Shown here: in pieces, positions 34,489 through 46,442 of the stretch | How positions within the stretch are numbered: the first letter of the stretch is position 1 | Layout: the number at the start of each line of letters is the position of its first letter | Source of the DNA: Tetradesmus obliquus | Taxonomy: Eukaryota > Chlorophyta > Chlorophyceae > Sphaeropleales > Scenedesmaceae | DNA length: 64,000 bases | Direction of reading: 5' to 3' | Assembly: GCA_030272155.1 (NCBI GenBank) | Contig: CP126199.1 | Coordinates: 4,762,501 to 4,826,500, forward strand | Translations under genes and position numbers: made by a program | Notes under the pieces: model-generated | Databases searched by the model: none | What the model saw: only the letters and a program-made list of their open reading frames with translations | What the model was told of the DNA's origin: nothing

Positions 34489-35542
34489 GCCTGCAGCGCT
34501 GAGCAGGGGCAGTGCTGGGGTGCTTGCATTTGCTGATGACCTGGCGACCATGCTGCAGCTGCAGCTGGGGGCGCTGCGCGCTGAGCAGCTGCTGGGCGTG
34601 GTGCAGGTGCGCTGCTGCTGCTGCTGCTGCCGCCGGCCGTATGTCACACTCCTGCCTGGTGCACAAAGGCTGCTTTGCCATCATTTTTCGGCATATGCGT
34701 TTGATATGTTTACAAGCGTACATTGCTTGCCTGTTGCCGCTGCTCGCCACGTGAAGCTGTGCCGCTGTGCAGGCTGCTGCTGGGCTGCAACAGCTTTTAC
34801 GCTGCCTCACAGCCCAAGCTACTACTCCCTTGTGCAATGTGTCCTGCTTTGTCGTGCTGTGTCACTGTTGCTGTGCAGGCTGCTGCTGCGCTGCAGCTGT
34901 GCCCCCGCCCTGCATGTCTCAACGGCTTCCAAGCTGCATCAAATCCCCAGCTGTCACTGACTCGTGCAACATGTCCTGCCGTGTCACTGTTGCTGTGCAG
35001 GCTGCCGCCGCGCTGCAACTGTGCCCGCGCCCAGCCTGGCTCAACAGCTTCCAGGCTGCATCACAACCCAAGCTAGTGCACCTGAGCCCCACCCAGCTGG
35101 CATCTATGGCAGCAGCACTGGCAGCAACCATCACAACAGCAGCAGCAGCAGCTAGCTCTTCTGCTGCTGCTGGTGCTGGAGCTGCTGCTACTGGGCAGGC
35201 AGGCAAGAGTGCTGCAACAGGGGTGGCCAGGTTGTCTCCAGCTTGGCTCAAGTCATGGATGAGTTGCACGCAGCAGCAGCTGCAGCAGCTCACCGCCGAG
35301 CTGCAGCAGCAGCCAGAGCAACCCCCAGCAGCAGAATCCGGCAAGAAGCCAGCAGCAGCAGCAGCGTTTGACAAGCCGCCGCCACCTGCTGCAGCGATTG
35401 GTCAGCTGGCAGTGGCAGCAGTGCAGCTGGGGGCGCTGCAGCAGCCTGCTGCTGCTGCTGACAGCAGCAAGCCAGGCATGGAGGGTGGCCCCTCGGGGCC
35501 TGGGCCTGCCGAGTCAGACAGACTGGACTTTGCTGCAGCACT

Positions 35543-35574
<32 letters not shown>

Positions 35575-38500
35575 GCAGTAGTGCGACTTCAGCAGCACAT
35601 CTGAAGAATGCTGCTGTATTGGATGCAACAGCAGCATCTGACATCGTGTTTGCAATGACTGAGCTGAAAGTGCAGCAGCCAGGGCTAGCTTTTAAGCTGC
35701 AGGAGGCTCACAAAGGGCTAGATGTGGCAGCGAGCATGGCTGCTGTTGCTGCTGCTGCTGCCGGCAGCATGAGCGGCAGCAGCAGCAGCGTGCTGATGCG
35801 GCTGGTGCGGGGCGTGGCGGCTGCAGAGGCGCAGCCAGGTGAGCAGCATACTGTGCTTTTTAAACCGCTCTGCAAAACATGTTGCAGTGCGAGAAGCTAT
35901 ATTTTGCGTGCAGCTGTTGCTCTTATTCGAGCGGCTGGTTGCCTGAAACAACAGCCACCCTTTCCGTCGCATGCTGTATTGCATGGGAGGTCTGCAGAAG
36001 GCTACCACTCTCGTAAGCACTGCTGCTGATGCTGGTTTGTGTTCGATTTCTTGCAATGGTGCTCTTCCGGCTGCTGCTGCTGGTCTGTTGTGTTGTACTG
36101 TGTTTATTTGCAGCCCCCGAGTGGCTGTCTGAGATGGCCTCTGCCCTATCAAGGCAGCTGCGGCAGCTGTCAGCAGCAGACAGCCTGGCAGTAGTGGAAG
36201 CATTCAGCGGCTGGTATGCAGCACCAGCAGCAGCACAGCAGCAGCAGCAGCAGCAGCAGCAGGGTGATCCCCAGCTGCAGCGGCTGCTGGGTGGCCTGCT
36301 GGTGCAAACCGCTGCTGCATCAGCGACGTTTAAACCCCAGCAGCTGACACACATCCTGGCGACCCTGGGCCTGCAGATGGGGTTCAGCGCTGCAGAACCC
36401 TCGCAGGAATCTGCGGTTTTGCAGCTGCTAGGGGAGCTGTCACATGAGCACAACTTGGCAGATCTCACTACAAGGCAGCTGGTGCAGCTGCTGCAGGCAC
36501 TGCAGGTGCTGGGTGTCGCGCCTGGGGAGGGTTTTGTAGCGGCGGTTCAGCGGGAGGGCCTTAAACCCCGGCTGAGTCAGCTTAAACCGCAGGAGTTTGC
36601 TGACCTGGCGCAGGCCCTGGCGGGGCTTAGGGTCCTGATGGAGTACGAGGTTCTGGACGGCTACTGGAGTGAGCTGGAGGGCTCCCTGCAGAAGCTTGCA
36701 GGTGAGGTTACAGTTGTTACAACAACTGTGCAGTCACGGGTTTTGCGTGAGTGGTGAAGGAAGTCTAGCGGGAGAGTTGGTTGATGTCCGTTACATGCTG
36801 CTGCTCCCTGGAGCATGCGTCTCTTGTGCCGAACGTACGCAATGTTCAATTGAAGATTGTACCTACAAATTGTGTGACGCTGCTGTACAGCATCAAGGCT
36901 CTGCACCAGAAGCATGCACTGTCTAAACCCACTCACCTTCTCATGTTGTGTTTCCGCATATGTTTCTCGCAGATGCCGACCGCGTGGCGCTGCTGTGCAG
37001 CATTGGGGCGCTCAAGCAGAAGCCCCGGGCGCAGCTGCTGGGCGGCTTCCTGGCCGACCTCATGCCACGCCTAGGGGGGGTGCCCTTTTCAAACACCCTG
37101 CTTACCTGCTCTTGTCTTCTGCAAACCATGCTTGCAGATGCCGATTGTGTGGTGCAGAAGCACACAACGTCTGAACACCCATACACCTGCTCACCCTTTC
37201 TGCGCTGCTTTTGATGCTTGCAGATGCCGATCGGGTGGCGCTGCTGTGCAGCATTGGGGCGCTCAAGCAGAAGCCCCGGGCACAGCTGCTGGGCGGCTTC
37301 CTGGCTGACCTCATGCCGCGCCTGGGGGGGCTGAGCAGGGGCCAGCTGTGTGAGTGCCTGCAGGCGCTGGCAGCGCTGCGGCTGACCAAAGTGGACACAC
37401 AGGTGCGGTTGGTTTTTTGGCTGTGCTTCGACTGCTTGTTGTTTTGTTGCTTTATGTCAAGCCATAGCACCTTGTGCACGTGCAGGCGTGCACAGCTTCG
37501 TTGCTGCATGCCGCTGCACATGGTGTGTGCTGTTTTGTTTTGGGCTGCATTTGGTGCCTATGCAGGCGACCTGAGCAGGGGCCAGCTGTGTGAGTGCCTG
37601 CAGGCGCTGGCGGCGCTGCGGCTGACCAAGGTTGACACGCAGGTAGGGTTGAGTAGTACTGTTTGTCATTTGTGGGTTAGGGACAGGCAGCACTGCCTGC
37701 AGGCGCTGGCGGCGCTGCGGCTGACAAAGGTGGACACGCAGGTGTGGGAAACAGCCTTGCTGCATGCTATGCCGCTGTGTGTTGTGTTCTTTGTTTTGGT
37801 GTTTGCAATGCCTGTGCGGACAAATGCCTGGTGCATTTGGCGGCTGTGTGAGTGCCTGCAGGCGCTGGTGGCGCTGCGGCTGACAAAAGTTGACACGTAG
37901 GTGCGGTGCGGTGGTCTGCATGCTGATGCTTGTGGGTTTTGGACAGGCCACGGCACTGCTGGTAGACGGCACTCTCTGCCACTGCATGCCGCTGCATGTT
38001 TTGATTCAGCTGTGAAATGCGGGTGTGCGATGCTAGCTTCTGCATGTGTGTGATGTCAGCCGCTGCATGTGGTGTGTGGTGGCAACCGATGCATGTGGTG
38101 CCTATGTGTGAGCGCGTGGGGGCAGTGTGTGGGTTGCACTGGCGGCTGATGACTTTGTATCACAAAGGCTTAATCTTTGCAGAGGCCTGCCTAGACAACA
38201 GGCACGCTGAAGAGACATGACACGCTGAGGCCAGTGCTGCTTTAATGATGTTTTTTCAGGAAAGAGGAGCTGGCGCAATAGCGTTCCTTCACAGCGCTGT
38301 GCAGCTACCTGCACTCATTAGTAGTACACTTTCACGGCTGCTGCTCAAATGCTCCTGTGAAAGAATGCTTGGTCACCCCTGCTGCTGTGACTGTGCAATG
38401 TGTGCGCAGGGCGTGCGTGCCACGACAGCGCAGTCCATCCCCGCCCCTTCCGAGTTCACCTCGCAGCTGCTGAAGCACCTCAACCCGCAGCTGGCTGGGC

Positions 38501-39377
38501 CTGATGGGGCCACTGCGGGCGAGCTGGCGGCAGTGCTGGGCGCACTGGGGCAGCTTGGCTACACGCCAGATGAAGCTTGGCTGGCACAGGCGCTGGACGG
38601 CGCAGCAGGTGAGATGCAGCAAGAGCGGTGCCCTTGGTAGGAGTGTGAGTGGTGCCCTGTTTGGGGCGTTTACATGTGGCCTGGTGTAGTGTTGCTGGGC
38701 GCGCTGGGGCAGCTTGGCTACACTCCAAATGAGGCTTGGGTGGCACCGGCACTGGATGGGGCAGCAGGGAGGGAGCCCAGCTAGCCAAGGCTGGTGGGAT
38801 GGAATATTCATTGTTCAAGGACCTTGTTGTGAAGGCTGCGTTACCATTGCAACACCGCTGGTCCCTTCCCACACACTCCCTCGTCTACGCGCTGCTTCGA
38901 TCTGCTGTCTTCTGCTGTCTTCTGCAGGCAAGCTGCGGGCAGCAGTGGCATCTCCCGGCGGCGAGCAAGCGCTGGTCAGCCTGCTGCATGCACTGAGCCA
39001 GCTGCCAGTCAAAGCACCCTCAGCAGTCCTCACTGAGGCGCTGAGTCAGCTTCAAACTGCAGTAGATCGCCTGACAGCGGTCCAGATCTCGGGTGTTATG
39101 ACAGCGTTGAAGAAGCTAGATATGGATCCGGACGATCAGCTGATGGGTAGCTACCTGGAGCGTGCTGCTGCTGCAGCAGCAGCAGGGACGGCGAGCGCAA
39201 AAGACATGGCCGCTGTGCTGCAGAGTTTGGCGGCGGCTGGGGTTGTGCCGTCCGGGGTTTGGCTGCGGGGGTTCCTGGCGGCTGTGCAGCAGCAGCTGGC
39301 GGCTGCAGACAGCCAGACGCTGGCAGCGATCTGCCATGCTGCTGCTGCATTGACAGCAGCAGGCCAAGCTGCCTCTG

Positions 39378-39439
<62 letters not shown>

Positions 39440-40741
39440 GATAGTGACAGCTACAGCCCAGATCCAAGGTTTGTGTCTGAGCTGGCGGCTGTAGCAACCA
39501 GCAGGCTCAGCAGCAGCTACATGGATGCATCTCGCATCCTCAACAGCCCAGATTACAAGGCGCCGCTAAACCTCAGCGGGCTGGCAGATGCCGCCTGGGG
39601 TTTAGTCCAGCTGGGCGCAAACCCTAAAACCCTGCAGTCCCTGATCAACATGCTGATTAGCAAGAGCTATGACAGGTTTAGTCAGCTGAGTTCGCAGCAG
39701 CTGTGTGGGGCAGCGTGGGCCATTGCGCGCTGCAGTGGCAGCAGCAATGCTGCAGCAGTCAAGTTGCCGAGCAAGTGGCTAAACCAGTTTGCAGCTGCAG
39801 CAGCACCTGGGGTTCAGCAGCTGACTAAACCGCAGCTGTCGGAGCTGATCTGGGCACTGGGGAGGTTGTATCTGTCAGCTGATGGGCAGTACTCAACTGG
39901 CAGTGGATCTAGCAGCACCGCCAACAGCAGCAGCAGCAGCGAAGGTGCCTACAGCAGCACCAGCAGCAGTACTGTAGCAGCAGGCAGCAGCATTGGCAGG
40001 AGCAGCGACGTGCCTGTGCAGCAGCTGCTGCGCACCGTTGCAAGTCAGCTAGATGGCCAGCTGCTAGAGCAGCAGCAGCAGCAGCAGCAGGGCCCTGGTC
40101 AAACAGAGGTCAGCACCATGGTCAACCTGTTGACCAAGTTTGAATGCTCTGCCAGCCGGCTGCTGCTGCAGCGCTTCTGTGCTGACGTGGCAGGGGCGTG
40201 GCCGCAGCTGTCAGATGCTGCTGTGGCTGACGCAGCTGTAGCAGTGGCAGTGCTGGTAGGCCCCAGCAGGAGCAGCAGCAGCAGCATTGTGCCGCCTGGT
40301 TGGATGGAGGCACTGGCTGAGCAGGTGCACAGCAGGTGAGAATGCACTGCTACTAACACTCATCATCCTGCTTCTTTTTCTGACTTGCTACTTTCCCAGC
40401 AAGGCAATGCGCCGTATGTATGCACGCCCAGGACCCCGGCAGTGTTGCATGATTAGTATTTGTATACACACGTCCAGTGTGATTTGCTGCACATCTGAAT
40501 CCTGTATATGTGTGGACTTTTGCTCGCAGGCTATCTCGCATGCATCCGCAGCAGGGCTGCCGCTGCATTTGGGCCCTGGCAGCAGCAGGCCACAACCCTG
40601 GCCGCCAATGGCTGGCCGATTTCTCTGCTGCTGCATTCACCCGCGAGGCAGCAGCACAGCTGCAGCCTGGGGACCTGTCAGATGCAGTGTGGGCTCTGTA
40701 CAGCTTGGAGCAGGTGGACAATGCTGAGTCATCATCCGCAG

Positions 40742-40773
<32 letters not shown>

Positions 40774-42453
40774 AGCAATGAACAGCAGCAGTCCGACTCC
40801 AGCAGCAGCAGCAGCAGCAGCAGCAGCTTGCTGACTGTGCAGCTGATGCAGCTGCTGGGCAGGAAGCTTGACCGGCGTGTGCCTGAGCTGCAAGCGCTTC
40901 AGGTGCTGCGGCTGCTGCTGCTAGCCGAAGGGGCGCTTGATGTCGTGCCCAGCTACAGCCTACCAAAGGGTGTAGCAGACCAGCTGAGCCAAGTACTGTC
41001 AGCACGTGCAGCAGTAGTGGCTGAGTCAACGGGTGTGATCGGCTTAGTGTGGGCTGCTGCGCGGCTGGGGCTTCGGCTGCATATCACAACGCTGGATCAG
41101 TTCTGCAAGCGCATGTATGCGCAGCTGCCGAGCATGGCTGCTGCTGACATGGCGCGAGGGTTTTGGGCAAGCGAGAAGCTGGGGTACAGGTGAGCGCGCT
41201 ATGGCGGCTGCTCTGGGTGGAGATGTTTGCTGCTGTCATGCGTGCGACAAACATGTGACTGCTGATGACTTCAAGCCAGTGTGCGGCCTGCAACAATGCA
41301 CTCGTTGTATGAAAGAGTCCTGCTGCTGCTGCTGCTGCTGTGCCAGGTGGCTGCCGCCGCAGCTGGCTGAGTTTGACCGCCAGGCCGCCCTCAAGCTGAG
41401 CGACATGGCAGGGCCTGACGTGGCGCTGCTGCTGGCAGGCTACAAGGCCCATGGCCATGCACCCTCAGTGGAGTGGCTACAGCGCTTTGCAGGTGGGTGA
41501 GTGACACTGCTGCTGCTGCTGCTGCTGGTGGTATTGGTGGTGCTTTGCTGGTGCTGCGATTGTACCAGCAGCTCTTTGCCAGCTAGCCCGATGCGTTCAC
41601 CAGGTGCCTCAGTAGTTGCATCAGTAGTTGCATTAACCACAAACAAGCAAGCGTCAACTCAAGTCTTTTGTACTGCCTGCCTGCGCTGCTGCTGCTGCTG
41701 CTGCTGCTGCAGAGATGCCAGCAGCCAGCCTGGCGCAGCTCAGCTGTGATGAGGCACTACAGCTGGCAGTACAGCTGGCAGATGGTGCAGTGGGCCTGCC
41801 TGCCAGCCGCATCACATGGCTGCCTGACTGGGCAGGCAGCCTCAGCGCACAGCAGCTGCAGGGCATGACAGGTCAGCAGGTGTTCAGTGTACTGCGGCTG
41901 CTGGGCGACGCTAGTACAGGCAGTACAGGTCAGCAGGTGCCAGGCAGTACAGGCAGTACAAGGCCTAAGGATTATGAGCTGGCACTGCTGTGCTGGGCTG
42001 TACTGCCCCATGTGACCACCGCCAGTGCAGATGATGTGTACTGCCTGGCACGTGCTCTAGGGAGCTGGCGGTACGTACCGCCTAATGGTGATGTACTGCT
42101 TGCTGCTACTGCCACCAGGCTGGCTGAGAAGCTGCCTGTGCTGAATCAGCAGCAGGCAGTCGATGTGCTGTGTGCTTTCGCAAACCTTGGATGCTCTATC
42201 GGAGAGCCGCTGCTATCCAAGCTCACAGATAAGGTCTCCCAGGCAGCTGCTGCGCAAAGCAGCAGCATGGATGCAGCAGCGACGGCCGAGCTGCTGGGTG
42301 CGGTTTTGCTGGCGCTGCCAAACCCTAAACCCAGCCTGGTGACAGGGCTGATGCAGCAGATGAGTGGCAAGCTGCCTCTGCTGGCGCCGCAGCGCTTGCT
42401 ACAGCTGGGGCAGGCAATGGCCACAGCAGGGGTGGGTCTACCAAACGCCACCA

Positions 42454-42491
<38 letters not shown>

Positions 42492-43436
42492 GTCATTTTG
42501 CCTGCTGAATTGGCGCAGCAGTATGCTGCTGCAGCAGCACAGGCAGCTAGAAAGGCAGATCTGATGCAGCTGGCTGCGCAGTGTGCTGTGCTGCAGCAGC
42601 TGGGGCTTATGGCTGATGCCTCCATTGCTGAGCAGGTGGTGCAGGCACTGCAGCCGCTACTTAGCGCTGCTGTGTCTGGCACAGTCAGCAGCAGCAGCAG
42701 CAGGAGCCAGTCTGCAGCAGCTGTGGATGTCGCTGCAGTTGCGCGCTACATCACAGACAGCGGCTTCAGGCCGACTGCTGAGGTGATGTCTGGCATTGAG
42801 CAGCTGCTGCTGCTGGTTCTGCGCGAGGCAACTGACGCGCACGGCAGCAACAGCAGCAGCACAGATGAGGAGTTTGACAGCGAGGCAGCCTCACAGCAGC
42901 AGCAGCAGCAGCAGTTGGGTGTGGCAACCTTGGCGCAGCTGCTGCTGGTGCTGAACCGCTGGGGCAGGCGGCCTGGGGGCAGCTTCAGCACTGCTGTGTT
43001 TGACTGGTCAAGGTACCAGCTGGCATCTGCTGACGTGGCATCATTAGGGCCGCTGCTGCTGGGCGTTACTTCAGTCTGCGGGCGGCCACCAGCTGTTTGG
43101 GTGCTGGACTGGTCAGCAGTTGCACTGGAGCAGCTGGATCAGGCTAGCGCAGACGACCTCACTGCAGTTGCAGCTGGCATAGCAGAGCTAGGCAGTACAA
43201 GTGATCTGTGTAGCAGCAGCTGGCTGCAGCAGTACAGTGAGGCAGTACGGTCAAGTTTGACCAAGTTGACCGAGCAGCAGCTGGAGAGCATTGCGTATGC
43301 ACTGTACCGCTTGCGGTTTGCGCCGAGCAGGGAGTGGGTGGCGGTTGTGGTGGCAGATCTGCAGCGGCGGTTGCCTGCCACTGACACGCCTGCGGCTAGG
43401 GCACTGGCGTATATCCAGCAGCTGAAGTGTGGTTGA
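32012..43436 (+). CDS. Giant octotricopeptide-repeat (OPR) protein, probably plastid RNA factor
   Basis: Nine exons, 32012-34606, 35001-35838, 36114-36701, 37224-37402, 38410-38608, 38928-40335, 40530-41189, 41347-41492 and 41713-43436, keep phase throughout and total 8,337 nt, about 2,778 residues. The N-terminal 850 residues are low-complexity Ala/Gln/Ser/Lys sequence after a possible transit region (YVQLPCNSRSVSSSRRPLTV). From LLQRISSSRSTRELQQLFERQ onward, repeats follow the OPR pattern of P-x-W-L helix plus LxxLxWALxxL helix: PRPAWLNSFQAAS, APEWLSEMASAL, PGWMEALAEQ...CIWALAAAGHNPGRQWLADF, LSDAVWALYSLEQ, SVEWLQRFAG, SREWVAVVVADLQ. OPR proteins bind organelle RNAs and control splicing, stability or translation in green algae. 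No RAP or catalytic domain is seen at the C-terminus. The exact start is uncertain; other in-frame Met codons follow at 32036 and 32069. Several introns carry exon-end copies. Confidence 0.85.
34773..35065 (+). repeat. Three copies of OPR exon 2 start and 3' splice site
   Basis: Acceptor TGTGCAG followed by GCTGC.GC.GCGCTGCAACTG-like coding sequence begins at 34773 (degenerate), 34879 and 35001 (the exon used in the model). Spacing is 106 and 122 bp. The pre-acceptor sequence CATGTCCTGC..TGTCACTGTTG is repeated before the second and third copies. Confidence 0.85.
36973..37900 (+). repeat. Array of partial copies around OPR exon 4
   Basis: Exon 4 in the model is 37224-37402. Its 5' half with acceptor is copied upstream at 36973-37080 and as a stub at 37138. 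Its 3' half with donor is copied downstream, ending at 37642, 37741 and 37900; these encode CLQALAALRLTKVDTQ before GTAGGG, GTGTGG and, in the last copy, a TAG before GTGCGG. The copy at 37566-37642 has its own acceptor and is phase-compatible with the flanking exons. Confidence 0.9.
38690..38773 (+). repeat. Copy of OPR exon 5 end with lost donor
   Basis: LLGALGQLGYTPNEAWVAPALDGAA repeats the end of exon 5 (true donor after 38608) about 165 bp downstream. Here the GTGAG donor has become GGAGG, so the GT is gone. Confidence 0.85.
39379..39437 (+). repeat. In-frame AGC run encoding poly-Ser
   Basis: Triplet run inside OPR exon 6, read as poly-Ser. It is one of many AGC/CAG/GCA runs in this gene that give poly-Ser, poly-Gln or poly-Ala according to frame. 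Confidence 0.9.
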
Positions 43437-46400
43437 TCAGCGTTTTGTGGTTGGACCTCTCCTTTTTCTGTGTACTATTCTTGACGTAAGCGTGTTTTGA
43501 TCATCATATTGTTGGTTGACTTTGGGTTACGGTATGTTCATCATTGGTAGTGTTGTGCATCTGGCCTAGTGCAAATGATGTTGCTGGGAGCTTCAGCGTT
43601 CCACTGTGTTGACATCAACTGATGGTGTAGCCAGCTCTACACACAGGAGTTTTTGAACATGAGCGTCTGGGCGCCACCACTGGTGCATCCTCATGCTTTC
43701 GTAACTCAAGTGCGAAGCTTCTTCTCACTCGAGTCCCTCCTTCTGGAATCTGTGCGGTCCGAGGTTAGTAGGGTTTGACAGGGATGCCGTGCAGCAGCCA
43801 GCTGTGGAACGCGAATCAACACACTCTGCTGCACAACAATTGCACCGCATGCAGTACCTTTGTCAACAGCATAAAATCACAGGACTGATCAACACATGTC
43901 CGCTGGGAGGCGAGGAGCAGCGCCTTGGCCGCTGCGTGTAGCTTGCAGCTAGCATGAGCATCGCTGTCATCGCGGAGAAAGCGGCCTACTACGGCATTCG
44001 TCTCGTCGATCATCAGCTTCGAACTAGTGAAAATCCTGGCCGCTGATGCATCGTCGGGCCAGCTGTGCTACCTCTACCAGCACGCCACAGAGCCGGGCAA
44101 CTGGCAATTGCCAGTGTCTTGCAAGACACGCTGAGGATGGCAGGGGAGGCAGAGGAGCTACGGCTGATGCAGGAGTCCAACGGCTTTGCAAGCGAGAGTG
44201 AGAAGCAATTGTTGTGACCTTGGTTTCTGCGGAGCATTTTCCGGGGGGGACAGCAGTACCAGCAGCGTGCATTGGCGGGAAAGTGCAATGCACTTGTCAC
44301 TGCGGCTTCGGCAGCAACGCGAGGCCAGACTCGCGAAAAAGGTTGAAAGCGTCGACGAATAAGCACTCTATCAACAATTTGAACTGAAACAAACCGAAGA
44401 AATGCCTGGTGCCAGCAATGCCACCGCCTGATTTTCCGGGGTGTGCTGTTCGAACAGCACAGAATTCTGTCACGGTGTGACACTGCGGCTGCTGGTGTAT
44501 TGCATTACAGTGCTACTTCTCTGCAGCTGAGTTCTCTCGGTGCCTTGAGATGGCAGAGAGGTCATGTGCTCTCGCCCGTCAGCTCAGCTGAATCCAGAGG
44601 AGTCATGCACACCAGGTTACCTGCCAGCCAAGCAGCAAGATATGTGTACTGCAGCCTACCCCCCACCACTTGGTGATGTGCAACATTTGCACTGCACACT
44701 CCTGGCAGGAGACGCAGCGCTGCATATTAAGAAAGTTGCCGATTGCATTCAATACAGCGCCGCATGCCTGCAACGAGGTCAAACGGCACAGCCTACTCTG
44801 AGACCTGACGGCAGACAAACCGCTTCGTATAGCCACTTCATGGCATGCTGGACAATATCGGACTCCTTGTGCAACATGTGAGCCCGCATTTGATTGTCAG
44901 ACAGCAGCAGAATAACAAAACAAAGTTTCCTGCAGCCAGCACAGCAGGAACCATCCATCATGGATGCCGGATGTCATAACAAAGACACCAGAAGTGCTAC
45001 TCTCATAAACCTTCTACCGTCTTGACTCGTGCCAGGACCCACTTGTAAGTACCTCTCTCACATCACTCTATATCATGCATGGCACAACAGCAGTCCTGCA
45101 ATGCCACCTTTGCATACAAAAAGGGATGTAGCCTGTACGCAGACATGAGCTGCACACCCGCACACTGGCAACCTGCCAGGCAAACAGTATGCAGCGGCCC
45201 AGCATCAGAAACCCACAGCTGTGGCTGTTGCTTCCGTGGAGCAAGACCTCATAGAGAGCCCGAAGAGCTTCAGGGTCGTCTACCCACGCATATTCTGGGG
45301 GCTGCTGTGTTTCCCCGCCACTATCTGTTGGCATGACGGCATGTCTCAATGCACACATGCGGTGATTATATGTGACCTGTGTGTAATGTATGTACAAGCA
45401 TGCACACGGCAGGCTGTACAAATGTACGAAAAATGCAGTGCATCAAGTGCGCTGCCCCATGTATCCTGCGTGTTATGAGCATTTTAGGCAGGACCGCCAG
45501 GGCAAATGTCAGAGCTGCAACAGCTGGCATGCAGCACCAAATGTCGTGACAGCGGCAGCAAAACCGCCGCTCCGAATGGCTGTGCAGTGCAACTATTCAA
45601 ATGCAGATGTGATAGGTGACTGGCTCGACTGACTGTACAGTCGCAAATGAGCTGAACATATCATGTATGGTATTGTAAACGGCGTCACATGCTGTAGGGA
45701 TGAGGTGATGATCTGCAGCTGTGCAAAACAATTATCTGGAATGCCTGGATGCATGACATGGCGACAGCAGCAGCTGCTGCGGCACGACCTGAGACGTACG
45801 ACAGGTGACGATACTCCATGCGCTGAACGCCAACAGCTCAAGCAGCTACTAACCCACAACAGCGTATTTAAGCAGTGTGATCAAGCAGCAGCAGTCTACA
45901 GTGAACCCACAGTAAACAGTGCAGATTTATGCCAATGCCCCACAGTCACTAGTGCAGATCATTGGACATTGTTAGCACACAACAGAGTTCATGCGTTTCA
46001 TGGTATGCAGCTGGCACCAGCAGCTCTACAAAATGTAACCATCAACACGTAACTATACTCTCTCGGATATGAAACAACGTTGTAATCAAACAAAAAGGAT
46101 GCAGGGTGCTGCAGCGCTGGCCGACCATGCATGCCCCTCACCTTTCATTGCTCATGCCACAGCTGCACAAACAGTGCTAGCTATCCCCCTGTATGTGGTC
46201 TGCCATTTTGCCGGCACTCGTGCTGTTGCTGCCATCATGCAATGGAGAGAGAGCAAAACTAGCCCATCCATTCAAAAAACCTGACATGCAGCTGCTACCC
46301 AACTGTATATGGGGTTCTTTGAGCTGCAAGTGCGCTGTTGTGTCCGGGCAGTAGCTTGCAAAGCACACGCAACCACAGTGAAACAGCCACGCAGCCTGTC

Positions 46401-46442
46401 AAGCCGCATACACAACGGCATGACCTGCACTTCCTCTAAACC
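43437..46442. other. Convergent intergenic region, nothing firmly recognised
   Basis: Three kilobases between the stops of the OPR gene (plus) and the metalloprotease gene (minus). Base composition lacks the CAG richness of the genes. A minus-strand fragment near 45235-45315 reads PPEYAWVDDPEALRALYEVLL, which is protein-like and faintly recalls the start of 3'-5' exonuclease domains, but no following exon could be found. No RNA gene or transposon end is visible. Confidence 0.4.

Noticed and set aside
44013..44483. 156-codon minus-strand frame downstream of the OPR gene
   Set aside because: Composition is not protein-like (scattered Cys, Trp and Arg) and there is no splice-linked continuation.
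45068..45421. Minus-strand fragment with WVDDPEALRALYEVLL suggesting a 3'-5' exonuclease exon
   Set aside because: No neighbouring exon, start or downstream exonuclease motif could be found, and the plus strand of the same stretch is equally open.
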